Shown here piece by piece: positions 29,588 to 40,011 of a stretch of DNA of 64,000 bases (positions are counted from its first letter, which is position 1; every line of letters begins with the position of its first letter). The position numbers and the translations under genes are program-made. This DNA comes from Tardiphaga sp052076105 (GTDB lineage Bacteria; Pseudomonadota; Alphaproteobacteria; Rhizobiales; Xanthobacteraceae): NCBI RefSeq assembly GCF_052076105.1, contig NZ_CP197245.1, forward strand, positions 3,224,001 to 3,288,000, given 5' to 3'. Under the pieces are notes generated by a model. That model ran no database searches, had not been told where the DNA came from, and saw nothing but the letters and a program-made list of their open reading frames with translations.

Positions 29588-31111
29588 ATGACCCGTATCG
29601 CCGTCGGCGGCTTCCTCCACGAGACCAACACTTTCGCTCCGACCAAGGCGACTTACGAGGCTTTCGTGCATGGCGGCGGATGGCCGTCGATGACCCATGG
29701 CGCCGACGTCCTCAAGGTGATGCGTGGCATCAATGTCGGCCTCGCCGGCTTCGTCGAGGAAGCCGAGACACGCGGCTGGGAGCTGATCCCGACCATCGCC
29801 TGCGGCGCCAGCCCTTCGGCGCATGTCACCAAGGATGCGTTCGAGCGCATCGTCGGCGAGATGATCGACGGCATCAGGGCAGCACTGCCCCTCGATGCGG
29901 TCTATCTCGATCTGCACGGCGCCATGGTCACCGAACATCTCGATGACGGCGAAGGCGAGATCGCGCGGCGGGTGCGCGAGGTGATCGGGCCGGATATCCC
30001 GTTCGTGGTCAGCCTCGATCTGCATGGCAACATCTCGCCGGAAACGGTCGAATACACCGACGCGCTGATCGCCTATCGTACCTATCCCCATGTGGACATG
30101 GCCGATACCGGCCGCGCCTGCGCGCGCCACATGGAGCTGCTGCTGGCCGGCAACCGCTTCGCCAAGGCGTTCCGGCAATTGCCGTTCCTGATTCCGATCA
30201 GCTGGCAATGCACCAATGACGAGCCGACCAAGGGCGTCTATTTGAAGCTCGCCGCGCTCGAACACGACCAGGTGCCGACGCTGTCGTTCTGCCCCGGCTT
30301 TCCTGCCGCCGATTTCCCGCATTGCTGCCCGAGCGTGTTCGCCTATGGCGTGACGCAGGCCGATGCAGACGCTGCCGCAGACACCATCGTCAAACTGGTG
30401 ATGGGCCACGAAGACGATTTCGACGGCAAGATCTACAGGCCGGACGAAGGCGTGCTGCACGCCATGGAGCTGGCGAAGACCCTCACCAAGCCGGTCGTGA
30501 TCGCCGATACCCAGGACAATCCCGGCGCCGGCGGCGACAGTGACACCACGGGCATGTTGCGCGCGCTGGTGAAGAACAAGGCGATCAAGGCCGCCCATGG
30601 CGTGATCTACGACCCCGCTGCCGCGAAGGCCGCACATGAGGCCGGTGAAGGCGCCACCGTGAAACTCTCGATCGGCGGCAAGTCGGGCATTCCCGGCGAC
30701 GCGCCCTATGAGAACACGTTCGTGGTCGAGAAACTGTCGGACGGCAAGTTCGTCGCTCCCGGCCCCTATTATGGCGGTCGCGACATGGATATGGGCCCCT
30801 CGGCCTGCCTGCGTATCGACGATGTTCGCGTCATCATCTCCTCGCACAAGGCCCAGCTCGCCGACCAGTCGATGTATCGCTATGTCGGCATCGAGCCGAC
30901 TGAGCAGAACATTCTCGTCAACAAGAGCTCGGTGCATTTCCGCGCCGACTTCGAGCCGATCGCCGGCAAGCTTTTGATCTGCGCCGCGCCCGGCGCGATG
31001 CCGGCGGATACGTCGGTACTGCCGTGGAAGCATCTGCGTCCGGGCATTCGGCTGAAGCCGAATGGCGAACCATTTACGCCCCAGACCTCATCACCCGCCC
31101 TCGTGCCGTGA
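29588..31111 (+). CDS. M81-family metallopeptidase (MlrC-like)
   Basis: 507 residues, starting MTRIAVGGFLHETNTFAPTK. The M81/MlrC N-terminal domain has YLDLHGAMVTEHLDDGEGE and VVSLDLHGNIS, whose Asp and His residues are expected metal ligands; the C-terminal MlrC domain includes DTQDNPGAGGDSDTTGMLRA. MlrC degrades linearised microcystin and small peptides; most family members have unknown natural peptide substrates. Lying next to a peptide transporter it probably hydrolyses an imported peptide or D-amino acid conjugate. The next gene begins 12 bp later. Confidence 0.88.
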   Translation: MTRIAVGGFLHETNTFAPTKATYEAFVHGGGWPSMTHGADVLKVMRGINVGLAGFVEEAETRGWELIPTIACGASPSAHVTKDAFERIVGEMIDGIRAALPLDAVYLDLHGAMVTEHLDDGEGEIARRVREVIGPDIPFVVSLDLHGNISPETVEYTDALIAYRTYPHVDMADTGRACARHMELLLAGNRFAKAFRQLPFLIPISWQCTNDEPTKGVYLKLAALEHDQVPTLSFCPGFPAADFPHCCPSVFAYGVTQADADAAADTIVKLVMGHEDDFDGKIYRPDEGVLHAMELAKTLTKPVVIADTQDNPGAGGDSDTTGMLRALVKNKAIKAAHGVIYDPAAAKAAHEAGEGATVKLSIGGKSGIPGDAPYENTFVVEKLSDGKFVAPGPYYGGRDMDMGPSACLRIDDVRVIISSHKAQLADQSMYRYVGIEPTEQNILVNKSSVHFRADFEPIAGKLLICAAPGAMPADTSVLPWKHLRPGIRLKPNGEPFTPQTSSPALVP

Positions 31112-31123
31112 ACGGATAAACCC

Positions 31124-32284
31124 ATGCCCACACTCGAACGTATCGACGCCTTCGCCGACGAACTCACCGCCATCCGCCGCGACCTGCATGCGCATCCGGA
31201 AATCGGCTTCGAGGAAGTCCGCACCTCCGGCATCGTTGCCGACAAGCTCACGTCCTGGGGCGTCGAAGTGCATCGCGGCCTGGGGGGCACCGGCGTCGTC
31301 GGCGTGCTGAAGGGCAAAGGCTCGGGCACCAGGCGGATCGGTCTGCGCGCCGACATGGACGCGCTGCCGATGGAAGAGAACACCAACCTCGCCTGGCGCT
31401 CGACCATTCCCGGCCGTTTCCACGGCTGCGGTCATGACGGCCACACCACCATGCTGCTCGGCACCGCACGCTATCTTGCCGAGACCCGCAATTTCGACGG
31501 CACCGTGCATTTCATCTTCCAGCCCGCCGAAGAAGGCCTCGGTGGCGCGCGCGCGATGATCAAGGACGGATTGTTCAAGCAGTTCCCCTGCGATGAAATC
31601 TACGGGTTGCACAACGCGCCGGACATGAATCACGGCGAAGTCGGCATCTTCCCCGGCCCCGCAATGGCCGCCGCCGACTTCTTCGACATCACCATCCGCG
31701 GCTACGGCGCCCATGGCGCGATGCCGGAGCGCTCGAAGGACCCTGTCGTGATCGCGATGTCGCTCGGTCAGGCGATGCAGTCGATCGTCAGCCGCAACGT
31801 CAATCCGTTCGAATCCGCGGTGCTGTCGATCACCCAGATCCATTCGGGCTCGGCCTATAACGTCATTCCGGATGATGCCAAGCTCTGTGGCACCGTGCGT
31901 TGCTTCTCCGAGAAGGTCCGGATGCAGATCCGTGAACGCATGCATGCGCTCGCTGCCGGCATGGCGACGGCGTTCGATTGCGAGATCAAGGTCGATATCC
32001 GTGACGGCTTCAGCGTGCTGGTCAATCAGGAAGAACATTCCAAGGCCGTCGAGGACGTGGCCCGCACCATCGTCGGCGACGCCAATGTGATCACCCGCGC
32101 GAAGCCGAAAATGGGCTCGGAAGATTTCGCCGACATGCTGCATGCCGTGCCCGGCGCCTATTTCTGGGTCGGGCAAGAAGGCTCGGTACCGGTGCACAAT
32201 CCCGGCTACTATCTCGACGACAAAATCCTGCCCATCGGCGCCAGCATGTTCGCCCGCATCGTCGAGACAAGGTTGCCGGTGTAA
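31124..32284 (+). CDS. M20D-family amidohydrolase (hippurate hydrolase-like)
   Basis: 386 residues. Motifs RRDLHAHPEIGFEE, RADMDALPMEE, FHGCGHDGHTTML (metal-binding Cys and His residues), QPAEEGLGGARAMI and the late MGSEDFADML identify the M20D group (HipO, IAA-amino acid hydrolases, N-acyl amino acid deacylases). It removes an acyl group from N-acylated amino acids or small peptides in the cytoplasm. It is the last gene of the peptide utilisation run. Confidence 0.9.
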   Translation: MPTLERIDAFADELTAIRRDLHAHPEIGFEEVRTSGIVADKLTSWGVEVHRGLGGTGVVGVLKGKGSGTRRIGLRADMDALPMEENTNLAWRSTIPGRFHGCGHDGHTTMLLGTARYLAETRNFDGTVHFIFQPAEEGLGGARAMIKDGLFKQFPCDEIYGLHNAPDMNHGEVGIFPGPAMAAADFFDITIRGYGAHGAMPERSKDPVVIAMSLGQAMQSIVSRNVNPFESAVLSITQIHSGSAYNVIPDDAKLCGTVRCFSEKVRMQIRERMHALAAGMATAFDCEIKVDIRDGFSVLVNQEEHSKAVEDVARTIVGDANVITRAKPKMGSEDFADMLHAVPGAYFWVGQEGSVPVHNPGYYLDDKILPIGASMFARIVETRLPV

Positions 32285-32290
32285 TCTTGG

Positions 32291-32397
32291 CGTCATTCCG
32301 GGGCGCGCACATCTTCGCGCGCGAACCCGGAATCTAGTAATAATGAAAACACATCGGGATTCCGTGTTCGCGCCAAATGGCGCGCCCCGGAATGACG
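32291..32397. repeat. Palindromic repeat, GTCATTCCGGG family (copy 2 of 4)
   Basis: CGTCATTCCGGGGCGCGCAC at the left and GCGCCCCGGAATGACG at the right are inverted, with GCGCGAACCCGGAATC inside. Occupies nearly all of the gap between the M20D and enoyl-CoA hydratase genes. Confidence 0.8.
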
Positions 32398-32436
32398 ATC
32401 AAGATCAAAACAAAAACAAACAGGGAAGAAACCACC

Positions 32437-33327
<891 letters not shown>

Positions 33328-33335
33328 GACCGTCA

Positions 33336-34007
33336 ATGAAATCGACGCCCTCTCATCGTCCGTCTGAGGGCGTCATTTTCCTGCACGGCATCAGCCGGTC
33401 GTTCCGATCCTTCATCAAGATGCAGCAGGCGGTCGAAGCCGCAGGCTTCGCAACGCGGAATATCGGCTATCCCAGCCGGGGCAAGACGCTGTCTGCACTG
33501 GCCGATGACATTCACCCCGCCATCGCGCCATTCGCCGAGGCCAACGAAGGCTGCACGCATTTCGTCTGCCATTCGATGGGGGGCCTGCTGGCGCGGGTCT
33601 ATCTGGCGCGCCATCGCCCGCCGCGTCTGGGCCGCGTGGTGATGCTGGGCACGCCGAACGGCGGCAGCGAGATTGCGGACCGTCTCAAGAACTGGCGGGC
33701 CTATCGCATGTATTTCGGCCCGGCGGGCCAACAACTCGTTACGGTGCGGGATGACTTAACTGAGGCGATGCTTCCCCCAGTTGACTATCCGGTCGGCATC
33801 ATCGCCGGCGATCGCACGCTCGATCCGATCGCTTCGCGCTTGATGTTGCGTGGCCCGAATGATGGCCGTGTCACCGTCGCGCGCACGAAGCTTGAAGGTA
33901 TGACCGACCACCTCGTCATCCACGCCTCACATGCGATGATGATCCGGAACAGGGAAGCGATCATGCAGACCATCGCCTTCCTGAAACACGGGCGGTTCGA
34001 CGTGTGA
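33336..34007 (+). CDS. Alpha/beta hydrolase (lipase-like)
   Basis: 223 residues. GVIFLHGISRSF carries the oxyanion HG, HFVCHSMGGLLARVYL has the Ser nucleophile in HSMGG, LGTPNGGSE follows as in class I lipases, and a late VIHASHAMM histidine completes a likely triad. No signal peptide is visible. The start at 33336 sits 8 bp after the enoyl-CoA hydratase stop, suggesting cotranscription. Substrate unknown. Confidence 0.82.
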   Translation: MKSTPSHRPSEGVIFLHGISRSFRSFIKMQQAVEAAGFATRNIGYPSRGKTLSALADDIHPAIAPFAEANEGCTHFVCHSMGGLLARVYLARHRPPRLGRVVMLGTPNGGSEIADRLKNWRAYRMYFGPAGQQLVTVRDDLTEAMLPPVDYPVGIIAGDRTLDPIASRLMLRGPNDGRVTVARTKLEGMTDHLVIHASHAMMIRNREAIMQTIAFLKHGRFDV

Positions 34008-34104
34008 CCCAAATGAGCAATCACATTCCGACGTAAGCGCATAAGCGCCACATGGGATCTAACCTCCCCCGGCAAGGGCCGGCTGCGAGCGCCTGCGCAG
34101 CTTC

Positions 34105-36150
34105 TCAGGCCGACTTGATCGCCGCCAGAAAGCTTTCGACCTGATTGCGCATCCGGGTCGACTGCCGCGCGAGGTCGTCTGACGCGCTCAGCACCTGGCC
34201 GGCCGATGAACCGGTGTCGCCAGCCATATCGCTGACGCCGCTGATGGTACGCGATATCTCGTTGGCGCCCTGGGCCGCGTGCTGGACATTGCGCGCGATC
34301 TCCTGAGTCGCGGCGCTCTGCTCCTCCACCGCGCTGGCAATCGACGCGGCTATCTCGTTGATGGTGCCGATGGTGCCGGAAATCGCACGGATGGCGACGA
34401 CCGCATTGCCCGACGAGGACTGGATCGCCGCGATCTGCGTGCGGATTTCTTCAGTCGCCTTCGCCGTCTGGCCGGCAAGGCTCTTCACCTCGGAGGCGAC
34501 GACCGAGAAACCACGACCGGCCTCGCCCGCACGCGCCGCCTCGATGGTGGCGTTCAGCGCGAGCAGATTGGTCTGGCTGGCAATCTCTGTAATCAGATTG
34601 ACGACATCGCCGATCTTTTCGGCGGCCGATGACAGAGCTATCACCGTATCATTGGTGCGGCCGGCTTCTTCCACCGCCTTCTGCGCAATGGCCGACGAAT
34701 GCGAGACCTGCCGGCCGATTTCCACCACCGAGCTCGACAATTCCTCGGCCGCAGCCGCAACGGTCTGCACATTGGTCGAAGTTTCGGTCGAGGCCGCCGT
34801 CACGACGGTTGCCTGACGAATGGTCTCCCCCGCCGTGGACGTCAGCGATTCCGCCGTCCCGTGCAATTGCGACGACGCGGTGGTCAGCAATGACAGTAGC
34901 GTGCCGATCTCGCTGTCGAATGCATTGGTCAGCTCGGTCACCCGCGCCGTGCGGAGGTTACGCCGGTTGATCTCCTCCGCTTCCCGGGCGCTGAGCTCGT
35001 TGGTCTTGATCATGTTCTCCTTGAAGAAAGCGACAGCGCGCGCCATGCCGCCGATCTCGTCGCCGCGATCCGTGCCGCCTATCTGCGTCGAGACATCGCC
35101 CTTCGCAAGGTCGGTCATCGAGGTCGACAGTTCGCCGATCGGGCGCGTGATACTCCGGGCCATTGCCACCACGGCACCACCGCTGGCAAGCAGCGCCAGG
35201 ATCATCAATGCCGAGGCAATCGTCAGTGCGCGAGCGGCGTCGGCCTTCTTGCCAGTCACCAGCGCGGCGAGATCGTTGGCGAGACCGTCCTCGACCAACT
35301 TCAGGAGATCGATCCGCACGGTGCTGGCGTCGAACCAGCTCTTGCTGTCGAGCGACTTGAAGTCACCAGTGAGGCCGCCCTGCTCGATCGTCTTGCGCAT
35401 CGTATGAACGCGATCGATCGCGGGACCCGACATGTTGCGCCCGAACAATGCAATCGCCTGTGGCGACGCGGTGGCACGGAACGCTGCGAAGAAACCGTCC
35501 TGAGCGGCGGCGAGGCCGATGCCGCGGGAGAAAACCGGCAGTTCAAATTTGCCGGCTGCAATGCCGCCCGCATTCAGCGCACGCTCCTGGCCTGCGCGCT
35601 CCTTGCCTTCGATCACATTCGCATAGGCCGCTATCGCCTTGGAGATGTCGTCATCGGTGCTGAGATTGGAGATGCCGGTGATCACGGAAATCTGACGTGC
35701 AATCGTTTCCGTCAGACGACCGAAGGCTACCGGTGCGGCTACTGTCTGCGCGTCGATCTCGCCGCGCAGGGCATCGAGCTTGCCGAGACTTTCGTCGCCT
35801 GCTTCCGCAGCCTGCGCGAGATCGGTCAGCGTCGAGCGTTTGAGCTCCCTGAGCGCCCCCGTAGCCATCGCCCGCTCGGCATCGCTGCGCTTGCGCTGCT
35901 CCGCCAGCTCGCTGCGCATCTGCGCGCCCTTGCTGCTCAGGAAGGCCGAGGTCATGCCCCGTTCCTTCTGCAATTCGTGAACGAGGCGGCTGAGCTTGGT
36001 AACATTTGCCGCGACGGGTTCGAGCCGCGACATTTCACCATGCACGGCGGCCTTGGTGGAAATCTCATAGGCAGCCAGTACGGCCAGAATGATCAGAGGC
36101 AGAATTGCGGAAAGAGCGATGCGGTAGAGTATTTTGGTATGCTTCAACAT
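34105..36150 (-). CDS. Methyl-accepting chemotaxis protein with NIT sensor domain
   Basis: 681 residues. A first membrane helix (IALSAILPLIILAVLAAYEI) precedes a periplasmic nitrate/nitrite-sensing type (NIT) domain with LVHELQKERGMTSAFLSSKG. A second helix at about 310 (ALTIASALMILALLASGGAV) leads to HAMP (RSITRPIGELSTSMTDLAKG) and the signalling domain with EIASQTNLLALNATIEAARA. It reports a ligand to CheA via CheW. No C-terminal CheR-binding pentapeptide. ATG 36150 is preceded by GAGAGTG; an in-frame GTG at 36156 is possible. No che genes are nearby. Confidence 0.9.
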   Translation of the reverse strand: MLKHTKILYRIALSAILPLIILAVLAAYEISTKAAVHGEMSRLEPVAANVTKLSRLVHELQKERGMTSAFLSSKGAQMRSELAEQRKRSDAERAMATGALRELKRSTLTDLAQAAEAGDESLGKLDALRGEIDAQTVAAPVAFGRLTETIARQISVITGISNLSTDDDISKAIAAYANVIEGKERAGQERALNAGGIAAGKFELPVFSRGIGLAAAQDGFFAAFRATASPQAIALFGRNMSGPAIDRVHTMRKTIEQGGLTGDFKSLDSKSWFDASTVRIDLLKLVEDGLANDLAALVTGKKADAARALTIASALMILALLASGGAVVAMARSITRPIGELSTSMTDLAKGDVSTQIGGTDRGDEIGGMARAVAFFKENMIKTNELSAREAEEINRRNLRTARVTELTNAFDSEIGTLLSLLTTASSQLHGTAESLTSTAGETIRQATVVTAASTETSTNVQTVAAAAEELSSSVVEIGRQVSHSSAIAQKAVEEAGRTNDTVIALSSAAEKIGDVVNLITEIASQTNLLALNATIEAARAGEAGRGFSVVASEVKSLAGQTAKATEEIRTQIAAIQSSSGNAVVAIRAISGTIGTINEIAASIASAVEEQSAATQEIARNVQHAAQGANEISRTISGVSDMAGDTGSSAGQVLSASDDLARQSTRMRNQVESFLAAIKSA

Positions 36151-36248
36151 GATCACTCTCGTTCAACAACATGTCGTTCTCACTCAACGACACTCGTTTT
36201 ACGTGTAATTCGTAAAGGAACCCTCGTTCTACCTTGACTAAAAATTAG

Positions 36249-37226
36249 TCAGTCCATCATGAGCGCGACGCGACCAATGGCCTTGCGTTCGGTGAGGAGT
36301 CGCATGGCCTGCGCAACGTCAGCCAGCGGCAATCGATGCGAGATATTTGGCCTGATCTTTCTCGCCTCTGCCCATGCGAGGAGCTGCGCGATGCGCGCTT
36401 CGCCGATCTTTGGATCGCGCCGCGCCGCCTCGCCTGCGCGAACGCCGAGCACGCTGGCACCTTTGATGAGCACGAGATTGGTTTTCGCCACACCGATACC
36501 ACCGGTGAAGCCGATCACCAGCAGGCGGGCGCCCCAATTGATGCAGCGCAGGCTTTGCTCGAAGATCTCGCCACCGACCGGATCGAAGACCACATCGACG
36601 CCGCGGCCCTCGGTGATGCGCTTCACCGCGTCACGGAACGGTTCGGACCCATACAGCATACCATGATCCGCACCGCGCGCTTTGGCGACTGCAAGCTTCT
36701 CTTCCGAGGATGCAGCCGCGATGACCGTGGCGCCCAGCAGCTTGCCGATCTCCACCGCCGCCAGACCGACGCCGCCACCGCCGCCATGCACCAGCAGCAC
36801 TTCACCCGGCTTGATCTGGCCACGGTCGACCAGCGCGTGATGCGCGGTGCCATGCGCCGCAAGAAACGTCGCTCCCTCCGCGTAATCGAATGTCGACGGC
36901 AGCGGAGTGAGTTGTGCCGACGTCACCACGACCTCGTCCGCATAGCCGCCATGACGCAGCTTGACGATAACGCGATCCCCGACCGCGAAGCCCGGCACAT
37001 CGCCGGCGACTTCGCTGACGTCGCCCGCCGCTTCCATGCCCGGCGTGAACGGCAGTTCGGGCTTGAGCTGATACTCGCCGGCCGCCATCAGAATATCCGG
37101 GAAGTTGATGCCCGCGGCGCGCACGGCAACGCGGACCTGCCCGGGTTTCAGCGGCACTGATGCAAATTGTTCGAGGCGCAGGCTTTCAGGCGACCCGAGC
37201 TCACGGCAAACAATTGCTCTCGGCAT
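36249..37226 (-). CDS. NADPH:quinone oxidoreductase (zinc-independent MDR family)
   Basis: 325 residues. The nucleotide-binding motif is VHGGGGGVGLAAVEIGKLLG (about 145-165). The N-terminal catalytic domain has RAAGINFPDILMAAGEYQLK and lacks the zinc-binding Cys/His set of alcohol dehydrogenases. It reduces quinones or enones with NADPH. Its ATG shares one base with the stop of the upstream isomerase gene (TGATG), so the two are coupled. Confidence 0.9.
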   Translation of the reverse strand: MPRAIVCRELGSPESLRLEQFASVPLKPGQVRVAVRAAGINFPDILMAAGEYQLKPELPFTPGMEAAGDVSEVAGDVPGFAVGDRVIVKLRHGGYADEVVVTSAQLTPLPSTFDYAEGATFLAAHGTAHHALVDRGQIKPGEVLLVHGGGGGVGLAAVEIGKLLGATVIAAASSEEKLAVAKARGADHGMLYGSEPFRDAVKRITEGRGVDVVFDPVGGEIFEQSLRCINWGARLLVIGFTGGIGVAKTNLVLIKGASVLGVRAGEAARRDPKIGEARIAQLLAWAEARKIRPNISHRLPLADVAQAMRLLTERKAIGRVALMMD

Positions 37227-37855
37227 CAGGCGGCACTCTCGGCGCTTGCAGCGCCAGCCTTGCGACGCTGCAGCGCCTCGCGGATCAGCGGCAGGCGATC
37301 ATTGCCGAAATACATGTCGGTCTTGCCGAGATAGATGGTCGGCGAGCCGAAGCCGCCCCACGCGATCACTTCATCGGTGTTCGCCTTGAGCTGATCCTTG
37401 ATCGCCTGATCGCCGATGCCCGCGAAGAATTTCGCGGGATCGATGCCGGTACGCGTACAGATCTCCGTAAGAACATCATCTTGCGAGATATCCTTGTCGT
37501 CGCCCCAATAGGCTTCGAACACCGCGCGCGCAAACGGCACCATCGCATCGTTTCCAAGCCAGATGCAGCCGCGCATCGCCTTGACGCTGTTCACCGGAAA
37601 CACCGTCGGCGGCATCTTGATGGCCAGGCCCGCCGAACGCGCCCAGTCGCCGAGGTCCTTCTTCATGTAGCGCGCCTTCGCCGGCACCGGCGTCTTGCGC
37701 GACTCGTAGACGCTGGGATTGATCGAATTGAAGATGCCACCCACCAGAATGGGCCGCCACGAGATCTCTTGGCCAAACTCCTTCGCGAGCGGCTGGATAT
37801 TGTGGAAGGCCAGATAGGTCCAGGGGCTGGAACAGTCGAAGAAGAATTCGATCAT
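37226..37855 (-). CDS. 2-hydroxychromene-2-carboxylate isomerase family (DsbA-like, GST kappa)
   Basis: 209 residues of the thioredoxin/DsbA fold without a CxxC: FFFDCSSPWTYLAFHNIQPL at the start, where Ser binds glutathione. WRPILVGGIF and the late WGGFGSPTIYLG are family signatures. The enzyme isomerises 2-hydroxychromene-2-carboxylate in naphthalene degradation, but many homologs act on other compounds. Its neighbours are a quinone reductase and a glutathione transferase, so a detoxification role is plausible. Confidence 0.87.
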   Translation of the reverse strand: MIEFFFDCSSPWTYLAFHNIQPLAKEFGQEISWRPILVGGIFNSINPSVYESRKTPVPAKARYMKKDLGDWARSAGLAIKMPPTVFPVNSVKAMRGCIWLGNDAMVPFARAVFEAYWGDDKDISQDDVLTEICTRTGIDPAKFFAGIGDQAIKDQLKANTDEVIAWGGFGSPTIYLGKTDMYFGNDRLPLIREALQRRKAGAASAESAA

Positions 37856-37882
37856 GGGTGTTTCCTCTTATTGTTGTTCTCT

Positions 37883-37992
37883 GTCAGTCCGGGGCGCGCC
37901 ACTTGGCGCGAACCCGGAATCCCGATGTGTTTTTATTACTGCCAGGTTCCGGGTTCGTCGGCGCGAAGGCGCGCCGCCGCCTCGGAACGACG
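37883..37992. repeat. Palindromic repeat, GTCATTCCGGG family (copy 3 of 4, degenerate)
   Basis: Contains GGGGCGCGCCACTTGGCGCG, AACCCGGAATCCCGATGTG and GGTTCCGGGTTCG; the outer end is GTCAGTCCGGGG facing CGGAACGACG. It keeps the layout of the copies at 29439, 32291 and 39881 with more mismatches. Confidence 0.7.
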
Positions 37993-37996
37993 AATC

Positions 37997-38701
37997 TCAC
38001 TGCTGTTGCTGCGCATGCGCCGGCTGGTCCACACCGAACATGATCTTCCGCGCCTGCTCATCCATCGGCTTCTTGTCCTGCTTGCCGACGGCAAGACCCG
38101 CCTGCACCTGCGGCCGTGCGCGGACCAGCGCAAACCAGCGCTTCACATGCGGAAAGTCATCCAGCGTCAGGCCCTGCGCCTTGTGGGTCATGATCCAGGG
38201 AAAGCACGCCATATCGGCGATGGAGTAGTCGCCGGCGATGTAATCGCGGCCCTCGCCAAGATGCGCGTCGAGCACGCCATACAGGCGCTTCGCCTCCCGC
38301 GTATAGCGATCCATCGCATAGGGAATCTTCTCGGGCGCATAGAGCAGGAAATGCCCGTTCTGACCGAGCATCGGACCGAGCCCGCCCATCTGCCACATCA
38401 GCCACTGCATGACGTCGAAACGCTTGCGCATCTCGGTCGGCATGAACTGGCCGGACTTCTCCGCGAGATAGATCAGGATCGCGCCGCTCTCGAAAATCGA
38501 GACCGGATCGCCGCCATCGGCGGGCGCGCGATCGACGATGGCCGGCATCCGGCCATTGGGACTGAGCTTGAGGAATTCAGGCTTGTGCTGGTCGCCGCGG
38601 CCGAGCTGCATGGGGACGACCGTATAAGGCAGCCCGCATTCCTCCAGCATGATCGAGATTTTCCAGCCATTCGGCGTCGATGCGTAATGCAGGTCGATCA
38701 T
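37997..38701 (-). CDS. Glutathione S-transferase (YfcG/YghU-like)
   Basis: 234 residues. The N-terminal thioredoxin-like domain begins MIDLHYASTPNGWKISIMLE and has GRMPAIVD and IFESGAILIYLAE, the glutathione-binding segments; the C-terminal helical domain follows with YSIADMACFPWI. The NGWKISI segment resembles nu-class transferases that act as disulfide-bond oxidoreductases. The ATG at 38701 is divergent from the methionine synthase-like gene with 134 bp between them. Confidence 0.87.
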   Translation of the reverse strand: MIDLHYASTPNGWKISIMLEECGLPYTVVPMQLGRGDQHKPEFLKLSPNGRMPAIVDRAPADGGDPVSIFESGAILIYLAEKSGQFMPTEMRKRFDVMQWLMWQMGGLGPMLGQNGHFLLYAPEKIPYAMDRYTREAKRLYGVLDAHLGEGRDYIAGDYSIADMACFPWIMTHKAQGLTLDDFPHVKRWFALVRARPQVQAGLAVGKQDKKPMDEQARKIMFGVDQPAHAQQQQ

Positions 38702-38835
38702 ATAATTTTCCCGGCGTCCCCGATACGTTTTGGCCAATCCTAGCCCTCCCTTATGGGTGCGCCAATCCCATATACGGAGGGGCAGGAACGTGGCAGATAG
38801 GCCTCCGCAAAACACAATTTCCGGGGAGCGAACAA

Positions 38836-39858
38836 ATGCTGTTTCCAAACACCATCGCCGGCTCGCTGCCGAAGCCCGAATGGCTCGCCGAACCCAACAA
38901 GCTGTGGCCGACCTGGCGCTCCTCCGGCGACGAACTGGCCCGCGCCAAGCGCGATGCGACGCTGCTGGCGGTGAAGGTGCAGGAAGACGCCGGCGTCGAC
39001 ATCGTCACCGAAGGCGAACAGGCGCGGCAGCATTTCGTCCATGGCTTTCTGGAGAAGGTCGACGGCATCGACTTCGCCCACAAGGTCGAGATGGGCATCC
39101 GCAAGGATCGCTACAAGGCGATGGTGCCGCAGGTGATCGCGCCGCTGCAGCTCAAGGGCCGCGTTCACGCCTTCGAGGCGCAGGCTGCCCGCGCGCATAC
39201 AAAGAACAAGTTCAAGTTCACTCTGCCCGGCCCGATGACCATCATCGACACCCTGTCCGACAGCTATTACGGCGATCGCGTCAAGATGGCCTTCGCTTTC
39301 GCCGAACTTCTCAATCAGGAAGCGCTTGCGCTACAGGCCGACGGCGTCGACATGATCCAGTTCGACGAGCCGGCCTTCAACGTCTTCATGGACGAAGCCG
39401 CCGACTGGGGCGTCAAGGCGCTGGCGCGCGCGGCACAGGGCCTCACTTGCGCCACAGCCGTTCACATCTGCTACGGCTATGGCATCAAGGCCAATACCGA
39501 CTGGAAGGAAACGCTCGGCAGCGAGTGGCGGCAATATGAAGAGATCTTCCCGGCCATCGACGCCAGCCCGATCCAGCAAGTCGCCATCGAATGCCGCAAT
39601 TCGCGCGTGCCGCTGGAATTGCTGGGACTGCTGAAAAACAAGGTCGTGCAGGCCGGTGTGATCGATGTCGCGAGCGATACGATCGAGACGCCGGAGGATG
39701 TGGTCGCCACCATCGAGGCCGTGATGAAGTACGTGCCGAAGGACAAGATCGTGCCGACGACCAATTGCGGCATGGCGCCGATGCAGCGCGATATCGCGGA
39801 GGCGAAGCTGCGGGCGCTGGGGGCCGGCGCGAAGCTGGCGAGGCAGAAGCTGGGGTAA
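38836..39858 (+). CDS. Core MetE-like methionine synthase, probably MesD type
   Basis: 340 residues, corresponding only to the C-terminal catalytic barrel of the cobalamin-independent methionine synthase; the N-terminal MetE domain is absent. Zinc ligands are visible: HICYGYG (His and Cys), ECRNSRVP (Glu) and TNCGMAPM (Cys). The start TIAGSLPKPEWLAEP and DEPAFNVFMDEAADWGVKAL resemble the aerobic MesD group, folate-independent enzymes reported to work with MesX (DUF1852). No DUF1852 gene is in this window. The methyl donor is therefore uncertain. ATG 38836 follows GGGGAGCG. Confidence 0.8.
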   Translation: MLFPNTIAGSLPKPEWLAEPNKLWPTWRSSGDELARAKRDATLLAVKVQEDAGVDIVTEGEQARQHFVHGFLEKVDGIDFAHKVEMGIRKDRYKAMVPQVIAPLQLKGRVHAFEAQAARAHTKNKFKFTLPGPMTIIDTLSDSYYGDRVKMAFAFAELLNQEALALQADGVDMIQFDEPAFNVFMDEAADWGVKALARAAQGLTCATAVHICYGYGIKANTDWKETLGSEWRQYEEIFPAIDASPIQQVAIECRNSRVPLELLGLLKNKVVQAGVIDVASDTIETPEDVVATIEAVMKYVPKDKIVPTTNCGMAPMQRDIAEAKLRALGAGAKLARQKLG

Positions 39859-39880
39859 GGTACTTCGCCGCCCGACACCT

Positions 39881-40003
39881 CGTCATTCCGGGGCGCGCGC
39901 ATCTTTGCGCGCGAACCCGGAATCCCAACTTGGTTGAACACTTCGGGATTCCGGGTCTGCACTCCAGTCGGCTACGCCGACTTGCGTGCATCCCGGAATG
40001 ACG
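39881..40003. repeat. Palindromic repeat, GTCATTCCGGG family (copy 4 of 4)
   Basis: CGTCATTCCGGGGCGCGCGC at the left faces TCCCGGAATGACG at the right; inside are GCGCGAACCCGGAATCCC and TTCGGGATTCCGGGTCTGC. It is closest in layout to the copy at 29439. It lies between two convergent genes. Confidence 0.8.
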
Positions 40004-40011
40004 AGTTTTAG

